24,088 nt of DNA from NCBI RefSeq assembly GCF_000485595.1, contig NW_014577065.1:228092-252179 (forward strand), read 5' to 3'. This DNA comes from Priapulus caudatus (lineage: Eukaryota > Priapulida > Priapulimorpha > Priapulimorphida > Priapulidae). Shown piece after piece: positions 7,334 to 17,524 of this stretch. The position numbers and the translations under genes are program-made. The notes below the pieces were generated by a model. The model ran no database searches. It saw only the letters and a program-made list of their open reading frames with translations, and had not been told where the DNA came from. Every line of letters starts with the position of its first letter. The first letter of the stretch is position 1.

Positions 7334-8853
7334 TTTAAGCATGGTTTGTAATATAGAATTGGCTACTGACATACCGCGCACGGCAAGCCTCCTGTGCCAT
7401 GATGCAGTAGCAGGGCTCCTGCGGTGTCAAGGCAATTAGTAACAGCATTTTTCCGCTCGAGGACCTGGATCATTTCCGGCTGCTACTTTGCAACATGAAA
7501 AAACCATCAAAGGGGTACGCACGTAACTGCGGGGTCGCGTGGCGGTTTCTTAACGACGTCAGATTTGACGTGTTTCACTACAGCCCAGGCTTAATAGTTT
7601 CAACCAAATTACCACGTACGCAGCATAATGAGCCTGCGGGCCAGGCAGTAGACAAACTTCATCTACTAGAAGCGTTTCTGGCGAAATACGTTGACAGCCG
7701 TTCAGATAAATGACAGGAAACGTTACACGATGAGATTATGCGTTGCTAGGTTCATCATACGACGTTTCTCCGAGCTTGCATACACCTGTCGTTAAAACGG
7801 ATTGCCAACTCTAGCTGATTAACAATGTGACAACTTTAATGTTTGGACAAGTTATTTGATTAAATAGGGTTGAGCTGGGTGTTGTCCTATTGGACTGAAG
7901 CCCGTATATGTTGGCCGAAAAATTGCAACAAATATCTCAAGGTTTCTATTATTATACCTCTACACCCGGGATGCACATATGGGTATGAATTTTAATATTA
8001 ATAATGTAAGGATAGATGATAAAATGCTAAACGGGTTTACATTTACAATGTGTGTGTGAGTTAAAGGACGGCTAACAATCGTCATACCACTGTGATCATC
8101 AACAGAAAAATCGGCTGTCCAACTCAGATTCGTTGAATACACATTAAGCTTTTAATTAATTTAAAGGTAGTAAACAAAATATACGTCACATCTTTAGGTT
8201 ATTTCATTTTTATATACTGTTATTTTCGCAAGTATTAACGTCATCGTATCAAGTAAATGCAAGAATTTTTTAAAATTCTTATCATTGTAGCATATATACA
8301 ATTTATATCTATGGGTAGCTGCATCGCTGCTACATGTCAGCTGGTAATAATGTGATGGCTTTACCTAACGCCCAATATCGTTTATAATTGCCTTGTTATG
8401 CTAATTGCACATTGCACGTGTATTCTGACTAGGAATTTACTCGGAATCGATAAAAGATGAACTTTTGCTCATCCGGCCAGCGATCAGTACAACCATACGC
8501 GCAATAAGTCTGACGCTTCATAACAATATGTGAAGTGCTGTGCGTCTGAGACAAAAAAAAAAGAAAAGAAAAGCTTATTATACAAATGGCACCGCCGATG
8601 CGACGTCACGCGAGATTCCTTCGTAGTCCAAGCCTCCGATATGCGTACGGGACGTGATTTTCTACCTTCTTGTTCGTTACCACTTCCGGGTTCCGGTTTC
8701 CTCTCTTATCTTCGCTCGTTGGTTGCGAAGAGCTACGCGGCATGGAAGGTTCCTCACCCACCTTCCCTCGTTAACCCATGATGTGACGATTTTCCCTTAC
8801 TCTGTTGTATTAAATAGCTTCTAACCTAAATTTACCTAAAACGAAGGATTCTG
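7334..8853. other. Unique sequence, no gene recognised
   Basis: This is 1.5 kb of non-repetitive, AT-leaning DNA. It contains a 100-codon plus frame (7411-7713, listed separately) and an 83-codon plus frame (8530-8781) that opens with an A/G-rich Lys run. It also has a 20-bp palindrome with a 2-base centre (8261-8280, arm AAGAATTTT). None of these identifies a gene. Confidence 0.5.
7411..7713 (+). other. Unassigned 100-codon open frame, possible exon
   Basis: The frame is open from just after a TAG at 7408-7410 to a TGA at 7711-7713. The first ATG is at 7495, but the frame is open 28 codons further upstream. The product includes PLEDLDHFRLLLCNMKKPSK near the start and ends FLAKYVDSRSDK, with mixed, protein-like composition. 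A weak acceptor-like TGATGCAG lies at the upstream edge. No domain is recognised. Frames of this length are expected by chance many times in 24 kb, so this is noted rather than claimed. Confidence 0.12.
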
Positions 8854-8919
8854 TAGGTAGGTAGGTAGGTAGGTAGGTAGGTAGGTAGGTAGGTAGGTAG
8901 GTAGGTAGGTAGGTAGGTA
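8854..8919. repeat. Pure (TAGG)16 tetranucleotide microsatellite
   Basis: About 16.5 uninterrupted TAGG units. This is the cleanest member of a TAGG family that continues in degenerate form to about 10.33 kb and recurs at 20.9-21.7 kb. Confidence 0.95.
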
Positions 8920-9110
8920 TAGGTAAGTTTGGTAAGTTAGACAGGCAGCTACGCAGACAAGCAGGTGGGCGGGCGAGCGGGTGGTCGGACGGGCGGTCAG
9001 GTGGGCGGGCGAGCGGGTGGTCGGACGGGCGGTCAGGTGGTCGGACGGGCGGTCAGGTGGTCGGACGGGCAGGTAGGTACGTAAACAGGAAGGTAGGCAT
9101 GTACGCATGT
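8920..9110. repeat. Compound GGTG/GGCG/GTCG tetranucleotide array
   Basis: This is a 4-bp-phased array of GGTA-derived tetramers. Two 36-bp copies (8964-8999 and 9000-9035) start GGTGGGCGGGCGAGCG. They are followed by shorter 20-bp copies (9036-9055 and from 9056) made of GGTG GTCG GACG GGCG GTCA. Both periods are multiples of four, so the array expanded in blocks without losing register. Confidence 0.85.
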
Positions 9111-9183
9111 AGGTAGGTATAGGTCGATAGGTAGTTTAGTTAGATAGGTGGATTAGCAGGCAGACAACCATGCAAGCAGTCAA

Positions 9184-9346
9184 TCAGGCAACTAGGCAAG
9201 CATGCAAGTAGGCAAGTAGGCATGTAGGCAGACAGTTAGGTAGGCAGACAGGCAGGAAGGCAGGCAGGCAGGCAGACAGGTAGGCAGGCAAGTAGGCAGA
9301 CAGGCAGGCAGGCAGGCAGGCAGACAGGTAGGCAGGCAAGTAGGCA

Positions 9347-9383
<37 letters not shown>

Positions 9384-9384
9384 A
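9184..9384. repeat. (CAGG)n array with a 48-bp block repeat
   Basis: CAGG/TAGG/CAAG tetramers run throughout. The marker CAGACAGGTA occurs at 9273 and 9321, giving a 48-bp higher-order period. It ends in a near-pure CAGG run before 9385. Open frames across it on the minus strand read as Leu-Pro-Ala-Cys strings and have no independent support. Confidence 0.9.
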
Positions 9385-10330
9385 TAGGATTGTATAGTTT
9401 ATCGGTAGGTTAATCGGGTCAGGATTCATGCGTAGGCTAGGCATACGGACTTAAGACGCAGGTTAGTAGGCATAGGTACCGTAGGTGCTATGAGATTGGT
9501 GTAGGTGTGGCTAGGTTGGTTAAGGTTAGGATTAGGTAGGTTATGTTCCTAGTGTTGAGGGTGCTCATGTATTATAGGCATAGAATAAGGCCTAGGAGTG
9601 GATATGCTGTATAGTAGGTCCTGACCGGTCCCATAGAAGTGCCTAGCTAGCATATAGGTAGTAGGCCATATAAGGGTACTAGGTAGGTACGAGCTCCATA
9701 GGAAAGTAGAGCACTATAGGCCTAAGTAGGGGTAGGAGTTTAGGATAGGTAGGTAGGTGAGTGTAAGGTTAGGTAGGTAGGTAGGTAGGTAGGCTAGGTA
9801 GGTAGGTAGTAGGTAGGGTAGGCATAGGCTATAGAGATCCAAGGAAGATAAAGCTTTAGACGACTACACCGTAGGTCTAGCAGTAAACGACCTAAGTCAG
9901 GGATAGCGTTCCTCAGGCTATATGATAGACAGTAATCGAGTCGAAGTAGATATATTCTTGGTCTGTAACAGTCTAGGTGGGTAGGTAGGTAGGTAGGCCA
10001 CCCTCTCGTTATGGTTTATGGTTGTAAGGGGTACCTTAGGTTAGGTAGGTAGGCCCCGTACGCATCAGGTAGGTATAGGATTCCTTAAGCGCCCTTCCTG
10101 GGTCATGGTATTGCCTTTCTAGTGCGGTCACTCCTCATAATTAGCGTATGACGCCCATAACGCTCTTCCTAGTCGGGATAGTGTTGCACTTGGTCAGGTA
10201 GGTAGGTAAGGTAGGTAGGTAGGTAGGGCACCAGCACGCGAAGTCTAAGGTAGCGCGGCTACGGAGAGAGCTAAGGGGTACCTAGGTCAGGAGGTAGCCT
10301 ATAGGACTCACAGGAGCGCTACCGGCAGTC
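9385..10330. repeat. Degenerate TAGG-family region
   Basis: This stretch mixes short TAGG runs (for example 9763-9790, 9977-9998 and 10196-10227) with scrambled relatives such as TTAGG, CTAGG and TATAGG, and with pieces of ordinary sequence. It reads as a decayed or badly resolved extension of the preceding tetranucleotide arrays. No gene or other feature was seen in it. Confidence 0.65.
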
Positions 10331-11289
10331 CTGGGATATCCATTACTGAACCAGTGTGGAATCAAGCCAGCCAGCAGCTCACACACCCGCACACACTGAC
10401 GTTCTTGCAGCTTTCAGAACCCGACTCCGGAAGTGGCCCCAACGCATTGAAAAACGTCAGAACAGAGATGATGTGCGGATCTTTCAACAACTGGCCTGAC
10501 AACTAATAATTTTCATATTATCCTAGTCTGGCCTGCAGCCTATAGCGGAAATACGTGAGAACGCCACAGCGCTGAATATACAAACAAGTTCTTCTTCACG
10601 CTTATAAAACTCGTCGAATACTAAATAAGGAGCTATCACGCTATTTATCATTCTGAATCCTGGTGCAAACATCTTTGCACTGGATAAATTCTGTACTACC
10701 AGTGGCAAGCAAGTGGAACCATGGCTAATACGAGTGGAGGGAAAGAACGGGACAGATTTACCATACCGAATTTAAAAGCAACAAGGCACGGGCATGTAAT
10801 TTTGGGTATGAATTGAATTCCTATGTCAAGAACCAAAGCCATCACACAGCTATCATTCACATACAAAAATGCAAGATAGCACTCATGTATTGGGTTGGGC
10901 TCACACCGCCGGCTGGAACACATACATCCAGATCACATGGAGTGCTGCAAGTGACAGGGAGCCTGTAAGGGAGAAGTGCCGCTCAATGAATATGTGTGAC
11001 CAGATGAAATATGGGTAGAAAGGTTAATGTCAACGATTAATTGCTCCTTACGATTGGTAAATATGAGACCAACATCCTAAAGAAGCGAAACAGTTTCAAA
11101 AGCAGGTAGCTTCTAAAAAGATAGAAAAATTGCTATAAGAGGTCAATTGAGCGCATTATTGGGTGGCTAAAACGTATAAATCTCACAACCCCTTAAATTA
11201 CGGAAAAAAATAGGCAGGCGAGAATATGTTTTGCATGTTTTTATGTTCATTTTAGGACATGCATTATGAGCCAATGCTTAAGTATTGCG
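10331..11289. other. Unique sequence, no gene recognised
   Basis: This is non-repetitive DNA. Minus-strand frames of 61 and 75 codons (10708 to 10523 and 10923 to 10696) and a short plus frame starting at an ACCATGG (10719-10725) that runs 31 codons show no known motif. No repeats or RNA genes were seen. Confidence 0.5.
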
Positions 11290-11816
11290 ACCATAGTACC
11301 GGCATAGTTTGTATTCGGCGTCGCTATGTAGCCTAGCGTCGACGTAACGCATGCCGCACGTAGCCCGACATTGCTACGTACCAGACAGCCACGTACCAAA
11401 CATAGTAGCCATAGTCGTGTATTCGGCGTCGCCAACGGGCAGCCACGTCGCCGCGTAAGCGTCGCTAGTCGCGCGAACGCGTCGGGCACTAACCGGTCCG
11501 GCTAACCGACGTGGCTGCGTATTCCGCGGTCGTACGTACCGCGTAACCGAGTCGCCGCGCGCTGAGACGATACCGGTAACCGGGATCGCCGCGTCGCTAC
11601 GTAACCGCGTGCCGCGTAAACCGCGTCGCCGCATAAGCGCGTCCTAAGCGTAACCGAGCGTTGCTAACGTAACCGCGTAACCGGAGTCTCGCGAGCCGGC
11701 GGCGTTACCGCCGCTACGTAACCGGTCGCCCAACAGTCCTACGTAAACGTACCGCGTAAGCGGTCTACTAACCGCACGGCCACGTCCCGTCGCTACGAAC
11801 GTGTCGCCACGTCACC
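11290..11816. repeat. CpG-rich degenerate CGTAACCGCGTCGCC array
   Basis: The words ACGTAACC, GCGTAACCG, GTCGCCGCGT and CGTCGCTACG recur throughout, with an approximate unit of 16-17 bp. Copies are heavily scrambled by indels. The segment TGTATTCGGCGTCGC appears twice near the left end (about 11309 and 11417). The CpG density is far above that of the flanks. Confidence 0.8.
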
Positions 11817-12162
11817 ATGATTTCAACCTAAGCCCTCAGCATGAGACTAAAATATTGATTACCAAATCTTTTTGAAATGTCTCGCGAGATAAACCTTTTA
11901 CCACACATTCTTCAAGTAGTCTCCACAGTACGTAGCAGTCTGATAACACCATTATCTACTAGGACGGTTACAGACTTCTTGATGGTCCTTCAAATGTGTG
12001 CACGGCAACAAGATGAGCACCTGTCGCTACGTCGACTATACATGTGATCCTAGAACTTGCGAGTATGGTGGATTGGGTCAGCGACGGTCATTTCGGAGAC
12101 CCATCTGTATCAGGTCGGACGCCGTGTGAAGGGGTTAGAGGTTCTGGTGGCAGCATAGGGAT

Positions 12163-12369
12163 TCACTTCACTAAAAACCGGTGTCCTTCATTCACAAGAA
12201 ATACTGGGCGAAACTGGCTAGGTCCGGCTATTATAGAAATACCTAATCCACTTTTGCACTTCACATCACACAGCTGCTCATACAGGATCGCATCCGTCAA
12301 GTCTATTTCCGTTGAAGTTGCCGTCGGAAACAAATTCGTCCCATCACTTCCTTTCCTTGCAATCTCTCT
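12163..12369 (-). other. Unassigned 68-codon minus-strand frame
   Basis: It is open between a TAA and a TGA with no convincing start. The composition is protein-like: EIDLTDAILYEQLCDVKCKS, then a hydrophobic stretch, ending FRPVFLVNEGHRFLVK. The end faintly recalls the first half of a FLYWCH-type zinc finger, but the Tyr-Trp-x-Cys part that would follow is absent in all three frames downstream. The opposite strand is open over the same stretch. Chance is a fair explanation. Confidence 0.12.
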
Positions 12370-12725
12370 TTAGCATGCTGTGAAACACATTTAATGAAAC
12401 ACCGAACCAAGACTGCATCCGAAATTTTCCTCGTCCTTCCACTCCACACTCTTGTTTTGGCAATCGTGTTCGGTACTCACTGTCACGCTGTTTCCGCCGT
12501 GAGATTTAGTTTATATTACTTGACTCCAAGACTTTGTGATGCGCTTAACTTAGATAGTCATGGTCTTATCAACGTGCTAAATTGGCTGTCCGATGTTTGC
12601 AGCATGGAACCTGATTAAGTGTTGCTGCATAGTTTAATGTAAGCTTTCACAGTTGCAGGGTAGCATCAAGTTTGCGGTCGTGTTTGTGGGCGGGTGGATC
12701 AAAGATTAAGCGCGAGGCTCTGTAG

Positions 12726-12780
12726 TGACGTCAGTGTACTTGCTTGCAGGCGCCATTGTGTATCGATCGGTGGCTATAAA
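12726..12780 (+). promoter_or_regulatory. CRE-like palindrome plus TATAAA
   Basis: A full TGACGTCA palindrome (12726-12733) is followed 41 bp later by TATAAA (12775-12780). The pairing resembles a CREB/ATF-responsive core promoter. The DNA downstream reaches an assembly gap after 150 bp, so no product can be assigned. Chance co-occurrence is quite possible. Confidence 0.22.
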
Positions 12781-12928
12781 CGACTGGTAAACAACTCTGT
12801 GCAGAAAGTTGCGCTAATTCGCTGTTCACCTCCCGAAATACAATAACTCCAGGTATTTGAAGTGGCCTGTACAAGTTGGTACAGTGAGCATTGGTGCCAT
12901 CCAGCTGCACTCAACTCTGTCTCCATAC

Positions 12929-12953
12929 NNNNNNNNNNNNNNNNNNNNNNNNN
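12929..12953. other. Assembly gap of 25 N
   Basis: There are exactly 25 N, probably a placeholder length. It sits at the left edge of the C-rich array, so the true size of that array and its junction with unique DNA are unknown. Confidence 0.98.
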
Positions 12954-14525
12954 CCCCTCTGCCCGCACCTCCCCCGCACACTCCGCAAGCTGCCCCCGCA
13001 CTCCCCCACTCCCCGCACGCTCCCCGGCACTCCCCGCACTCCCGCGCACCTCCCCGCACCCCCAGCTGCACCTCCCCCGCACCTACCCCGCGACCGCCCC
13101 GCCCTCCCCCGCAACCTCCCCCGCACTCCCCGCACCCTCCGCCCGCCACCTCCCCCGCTACCTCCCCGCGCACGCTCCCTTCGGCAGCCGCCAGTCTCCC
13201 CGCACGCTTCCCCCGCACCCTCCGCCCTCCCCGCACTCTCCCCCACGCTCCCCGCGACCTCCCCGCAGCCTCCCCAGCACTCGCGCCGCACCTCCCCGCA
13301 CCTGCCCCCGCACCTGCCGCCGCAGCCTCCCCGCACTCGCTCCCGCACGGCTCCCTCCGCACCCTACCCCGCGCACGCTTCCCGCCCGCACCTCCCTCGA
13401 CTCCCCCCACCGTCCCCGCACCTCCCCCCGCACCTGCCCCCGCACCTGCCCGCACGCTCCCCTCCCGCACTCCCCCGCACCTCCCGCGCCACCTCCGCAC
13501 CGCACCTCCGCACGTCCCCGCACCTCCGCCCGCACCTCCCCGCACCTGCCCCGCACCTCCCCCCGCAGCCTTCCTCCGCGCACCTCCCCCCGCACCTCCC
13601 GCCCGCAGCCTCCCCCGACCTCCCCCCCACGGCTCCCCCGCACTCCCCCCACCTACCCCCGCGCACCTCCCGGCCCGCACCGTCCGTCCCCCGCACTCCC
13701 ACGCACCCCCCGCACCTACCCCCGCACTCCCCCGCACCTCCCCCGCACCTCCCCCGCACCGTCCCCCGCACCTCCACCCGCACCTCCCGCACCTCCCCGC
13801 ACTCCCCACCGCGCCCGCGACTCTCCCCCGCCACCTTCCCCCGCACCTCCCCCGCACAGCTCCCCCGCACCTCCCCCCGCATCCTCCCCGCACTCTTCCT
13901 GCCGCCCTCCCGCCGCACGCTCCCCCGCACCTCCCCGCAACCTCCCCGCACGCTGCCCGCACCTCCCCGCACCGTCCGCCGGCACGGCTCCCCCGCACCT
14001 TCGCGCACCTCCCCCGCACCTCCGCACCTCCCCCGCACGCTCCCGCACCTCCCCGCACCTCCCGCACCTCCCCGCGCTCGCCCGCACCCCCGCACGTCGC
14101 GCACCTCCCCCGCGACTCCGGCCGCACCTCCGCCCGCTACTCTCCCGCACTCTCCCCAGCACCTCCCGCACGCTCTCCGAGCCTCCCCCGCACCTCTCGC
14201 CGCCTCCGCCCGACACCAGTCCCCGCACTCCCGCACCGTCCCCGCACTCCCCGCACCCTCCCGCGCAACCTCCCCGCACGCTCCCCGCCTTCCCCGCACC
14301 TCCCACGCCTTCCTCCGCACCTTCCCCCGTTCCCCGCACCTCCCCCCGCTTCCCGCACCTCTCTCTGCCTCCCCCCGCACTCCCCGCCTCCCCCGCACCC
14401 GCACCTTCCCCGCATCCGTGCCCGCGCGACGCTCCCCCAGCACAGACTCCCCCGCACCTCCCCCGCAACCTCCCCCCGCAACCCTCCGCACGCTCCCCCG
14501 CGACTTCCCCGCAGCCTCCCTTCGG
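12954..14525. repeat. C-rich satellite, unit about CCCCGCACCTC
   Basis: About 1.57 kb is built from an 11-12 bp unit, CCCCGCACCTC or CCCCCGCACCTC, with frequent C-run length changes and other small indels. The plus strand is strongly C-biased and the minus strand G-biased. Because T is almost never followed by A or G, stop codons are nearly absent, and frames of up to several hundred codons appear on both strands. They code only Pro/Ala/Arg/His/Ser or Gly/Arg/Ala/Cys strings and are not genes. Confidence 0.95.
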
Positions 14526-14610
14526 CTGACTTGTGTGGCCGCACATTCCGCGCAGCATGCAGCAGGATACAGCTCAAGTGCTGCCATTACAGGTGCGAGT
14601 ATCATCTATT

Positions 14611-14935
14611 GCGGAGCGAGTACTGGCTGCTGCTGTGCTGCTGCTCGCTGCGGCTGCTACTGCTGCTGCTGCTGCTGCTGTGGCTGCTACTGGGCTGCTG
14701 CTACTGCTGCTGCTGCTACTGCTTGCTGCTGCTTAATACTGTCTGACTGGCTGGCTGCTGCTGCTGCTGCCTTGCGCTTGATAGCTGCTTGCTGCTACTC
14801 TGCTGCTAACTGCTGCTGCTGCTGAGCTGCTGCTGATACTGCTGCTGCTACTGGCTCTGCTGCTGCTGCTGCTGCGCTGCTAAACTGCTGCTACTACTGC
14901 GCTGGCTGCTGCCACTGCTAGCGGTAGCGTTAGCG
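14611..14935. repeat. Interrupted (CTG)n trinucleotide array
   Basis: CTG runs are broken by CTA, CTC and single-base shifts. The frame is repeatedly lost. The array ends at GCTAGCGGTAGCGTTAGCGC near 14935. Confidence 0.9.
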
Positions 14936-15060
14936 CTTAATCCCTCAGCCACCCCCCCCTTACCCACGCTAGCAATATCACTCCCCCACCCTTTACACAG
15001 GCGTGCCTTAAATTACAGCCACCATAAAGACCTGCGTGCCTGCCCCCATGTGGCGCGCTA

Positions 15061-15385
15061 CATGCACCTGCGCGCGCCGTGTGTGCCTGCTTGTGTGCAT
15101 GCGTGCGTGCCATTGTGTGTGGTGTGCTGCGTGCGTTGCTGTGTGTGTGTTGTGTAGCGTGCGTGCGTAGATTGCGGTTCGTTGCGTGCGTGTGCGTGCG
15201 TGCGGCCTGCCTGCCTGCTTGGGAGGTGCTTGGTGTGTGCGTGTGCGTGCGTGCTTGCGTGCGTGCGTGCGTGCCTGCTTGTTAGCGTGGCGTGTCGTGC
15301 GTGCGTGGCGTGCGTCCTGCTGCTTGTTGAGCGTGCGTGCTGTCGCGTGGGTGCGTGCCCCTGCCTGCTTTGTGAGGCGTGCGTG
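15061..15385. repeat. (GTGC)n / (GCGT)n array
   Basis: GTGC tetranucleotides with GTGT stretches and GCCTGCCTGCTT interruptions. Open frames in it give Cys/Val/Arg/Ala strings and carry no coding evidence. Confidence 0.88.
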
Positions 15386-15700
15386 CATGGTATGCGTCGC
15401 TAGCAGTCTTGATCGTACGTCTGGCTCCGTCATGACTCATCCTGGCGGTAAAACCTACGACTAGGGGGCCGATGTGAGCTAGAAAGCCATGCAGCCGTCT
15501 GATGTAAGCGAGGCAGACGTCATCTGTCCGATCATATCTTATATACTGCGTGTCATCATATAGCATTCCCATGCTAATACATCCCATCTATCATATCTCT
15601 TACATCACTCATGTCAAGGAGAGATGGTCTGAGATTTGGCGGCAGGTTGTAAGGATTGGTACGTGGGCAAGAGTATCTTCATCGCCAACATCATCGCCCG
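15386..15700. other. Unique spacer, no gene seen
   Basis: This is ordinary sequence between two microsatellites. A weak stem (CGTCTG and CAGACG around 15500-15520) was noted. I see nothing else. Confidence 0.6.
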
Positions 15701-15912
15701 TTATCGTCGTTCGTCGTCATCATCATCACATTGCATCCTCATTATCATCCATCATCTATCATCACATCATCATCACCTCCTCCTCCTCATTATCATCATC
15801 ATGGTAATAATAATAATAATAATCATCATCATCATCATCATCATCATCGGCGTCACTATCATCACCATTATCATCATCAACAACAAATACAACAACATCA
15901 TTATCATAATTA
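15701..15912. repeat. (ATC)n / (AAT)n trinucleotide tract
   Basis: TCA/ATC trinucleotides are interrupted by CTC runs and a clean AATAAT block (about 15804-15822), followed by an ATC block to about 15850. Frames read as Ile, His, Ser or Asp runs according to phase. Confidence 0.92.
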
Positions 15913-15939
15913 CCAGTAAGAGCGCAATTGGAGGATGCG

Positions 15940-16165
15940 AAGATGAGGGCACCGAAGAGGAGAAGCAGAAGAAGAGGACTGATGAGAGAGAGAGAGAAGA
16001 GAAGGATGATGAGGTAGTGAGGAGCGCAAGAGGTGAAGGATAGAAAGGGAGAAGGAGGTGATAGAAGGATGGAGGTGTGAGAAGGAGGCTGAGGAGAAGG
16101 AGGAGGAGGGGAGGAGCAGGAGAAGTTATCAAGGTAGAAGGAGAAGGAGAAGTAACAGTAACGGC
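15940..16165. repeat. Homopurine GA/GAA/GGA tract
   Basis: Over 220 bp of the plus strand is almost all A and G, in AGAAG, GAGAGA and GGAGGA patterns without a fixed period. Long purine-pyrimidine asymmetric tracts can form triplex DNA. No coding support. Confidence 0.85.
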
Positions 16166-16189
16166 CTCCATTACCACGTACATGCAGTA

Positions 16190-16492
16190 GAGGCAGCACA
16201 AGCAGCAGCAGCAGCAGTAGTCAATGCCGTACAGTCAGCAGCAGTAGTAGCAGCAACATGTAGCCGCTAGCAGCAGCAGCAGTAGCAGGCAGTAGCAGCA
16301 GCCAGCAGAGTAGCAGGCAGTCAGTGGGCAGCTAGCAGCAGCAGGCAGTAGTAGGTAGGTAGTAGCGCAGCAGCAGTCAGTAGTCAGCAGCAGCAGCAAG
16401 CAACAGAGAGCAGAGCACGTAGTAGTAGCAGCCGGCAGCAGCCGCCAGTGCAGCAGCAGTAGCAGCAGCAGCAGCAGGCAGCTAGCAGCGCG
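16190..16492. repeat. Interrupted (AGC)n / (CAG)n array
   Basis: AGCAGCAGTAGCAGGCAG-type repeats cover about 300 bp, with the same motif mix as 5179-5347. The array is the reverse complement in type of the CTG array at 14611-14935. Confidence 0.9.
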
Positions 16493-17335
16493 CTCATGTC
16501 CGGTCTGCACACCGTGTGTGATGTCACCATGCTGCTCACTCTCGCCATCTGTTCACGGACTCGCCTGACACGTATCCTCACACATGCGCATCGTCAAACG
16601 CGCTCGCACCGTCGGCCGGCCTGTCACGCAGACGCCGACAGTCGTCCTAGGACGACAAGTTGCGCAGCATGCAGCATATCTTCGCGAGAATACTGGCGAG
16701 ATAGAGAAGAACCCTCATCGCAAACAGTGCAACCCAACATATGTAGAAACCCATGTAAAGCGGGAATGCAACAGTAACCTGTCCGGCGAATTAGTACTAT
16801 TTGGTCTCTAGAAAAGACCTTTTATGGATTTTTTTTTCGCGGTGAATTTTCGTCACTAGAGTGGGCACAGTCTTGTGCATTACACACCAAGTTTAGGATG
16901 CCTCGGACGTCTAGAACGAGAATTAAGAAGTAAAAATTGGTGCTTGTTGAGTAATCGTGGCTTCTTGCGCAGAGTAGCGTAGGCCATTGGTGATCAGTCG
17001 GGCCATTTGTGTGTTTAAAAATGGATCCGAACAGCTTTGTAGAAATGCGCATCGTAGAGCTGGCAAGTTTCAAGCGGGAGTATAAAGCATGTATGCTGTG
17101 GTTATTAAGCTATGAATGGAAGTGTACGTTTTTTGTAATGGCGAACGAAACTACTGTGAGTATTTTGGCACACAGCCTGCGCACTGTATATTCGCACGTC
17201 ATGCACGCATGCAACGGCAGGCAGCGCTCGCCTGCCCCACACGCACGCACGCAACGCACGGCACGCACGGCTGGGTCGATGCCCGATAGCAGATCCAGAA
17301 TAGGATTTCAGCTTACATCGAAAAAATCGCTCTAG
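16493..17335. other. Unique sequence, no gene recognised
   Basis: This is non-repetitive DNA with a perfect 16-bp palindrome, GTCGTCCTAGGACGAC (16641-16656). Plus frames of 93, 75 and 108 codons begin at 16496, 16584 and 17009, with no known domain. The best exon-like stretch is listed separately. Confidence 0.5.
17021..17155 (+). other. Possible 45-codon first exon with GTGAGT donor
   Basis: An ATG in the context AAAAATGG begins a frame, MDPNSFVEMRIVELASFKRE and onwards, that reaches a GTGAGT splice-donor match at 17156-17161 after exactly 45 codons. Without splicing the same frame runs on to 17335 in low-complexity Ala/Arg/Thr sequence. The family is unknown and no matching downstream exon is visible, because a satellite follows. 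It could equally be chance. Confidence 0.15.
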
Positions 17336-17465
17336 GCCGTTGGCAGTCCTGTGTTTTGAGGGGAGGATGGGGGAAGGAGGGAGATATAGCGACATGTGGG
17401 GAGGAGGGAGGAAGGGGAGGAGGGAGGAGGTGAGGAGGGAGGAGGGGGGAGGCGGGTGGATGCAG
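17336..17465. repeat. G-rich homopurine tract (GGGAGGA)n
   Basis: A mixture of GGGAGG, GGAGGAGG and GGGGGAGG over about 130 bp. Closely spaced G-runs make it a candidate quadruplex or triplex former. Confidence 0.8.
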
Positions 17466-17524
17466 GTGGCAAGCGAGATATTATGCGGCAAAAAAAAACA
17501 CAGCCCCGGGGGGAGTGGTGTACT

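Larger units (their letters stand above)
11817..12928. other. Unique sequence up to the assembly gap, no gene recognised
   Basis: This is 1.1 kb of ordinary DNA that is open in short frames on both strands: 109 codons on plus at 12044-12373, 74 codons on plus at 12394-12618, and 68 codons on minus at 12163-12369. The 74-codon frame has a hydrophobic N-terminal stretch (FLVLPLHTLVLAIVFG) that could pass for a signal peptide. No domain is recognised with confidence. CRE-like and TATA-like strings lie near 12.73-12.78 kb. Confidence 0.45.

Noticed and set aside
8854-10330. TTAGG words suggesting a telomere
   Set aside because: The dominant unit is TAGG with no sustained TTAGG pentamer register. 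It is a tetranucleotide array.
12826-14825. Open frames of several hundred codons on both strands over the C-rich array
   Set aside because: The repeat lacks the T-A and T-G steps needed for stop codons, so all frames are open at once. Products are Pro/Ala/Arg or Gly/Arg/Ala/Cys strings, and they cross the N gap.
15636-16201. Frames with Ile, His, Ser or Asp runs near 15.7-16.2 kb
   Set aside because: These are phase-dependent translations of the ATC/AAT and purine tracts, open on both strands.
16641-16656. Perfect 16-bp palindrome GTCGTCCTAGGACGAC as an operator site
   Set aside because: One such palindrome is close to chance expectation in 24 kb, and no adjacent gene is supported.
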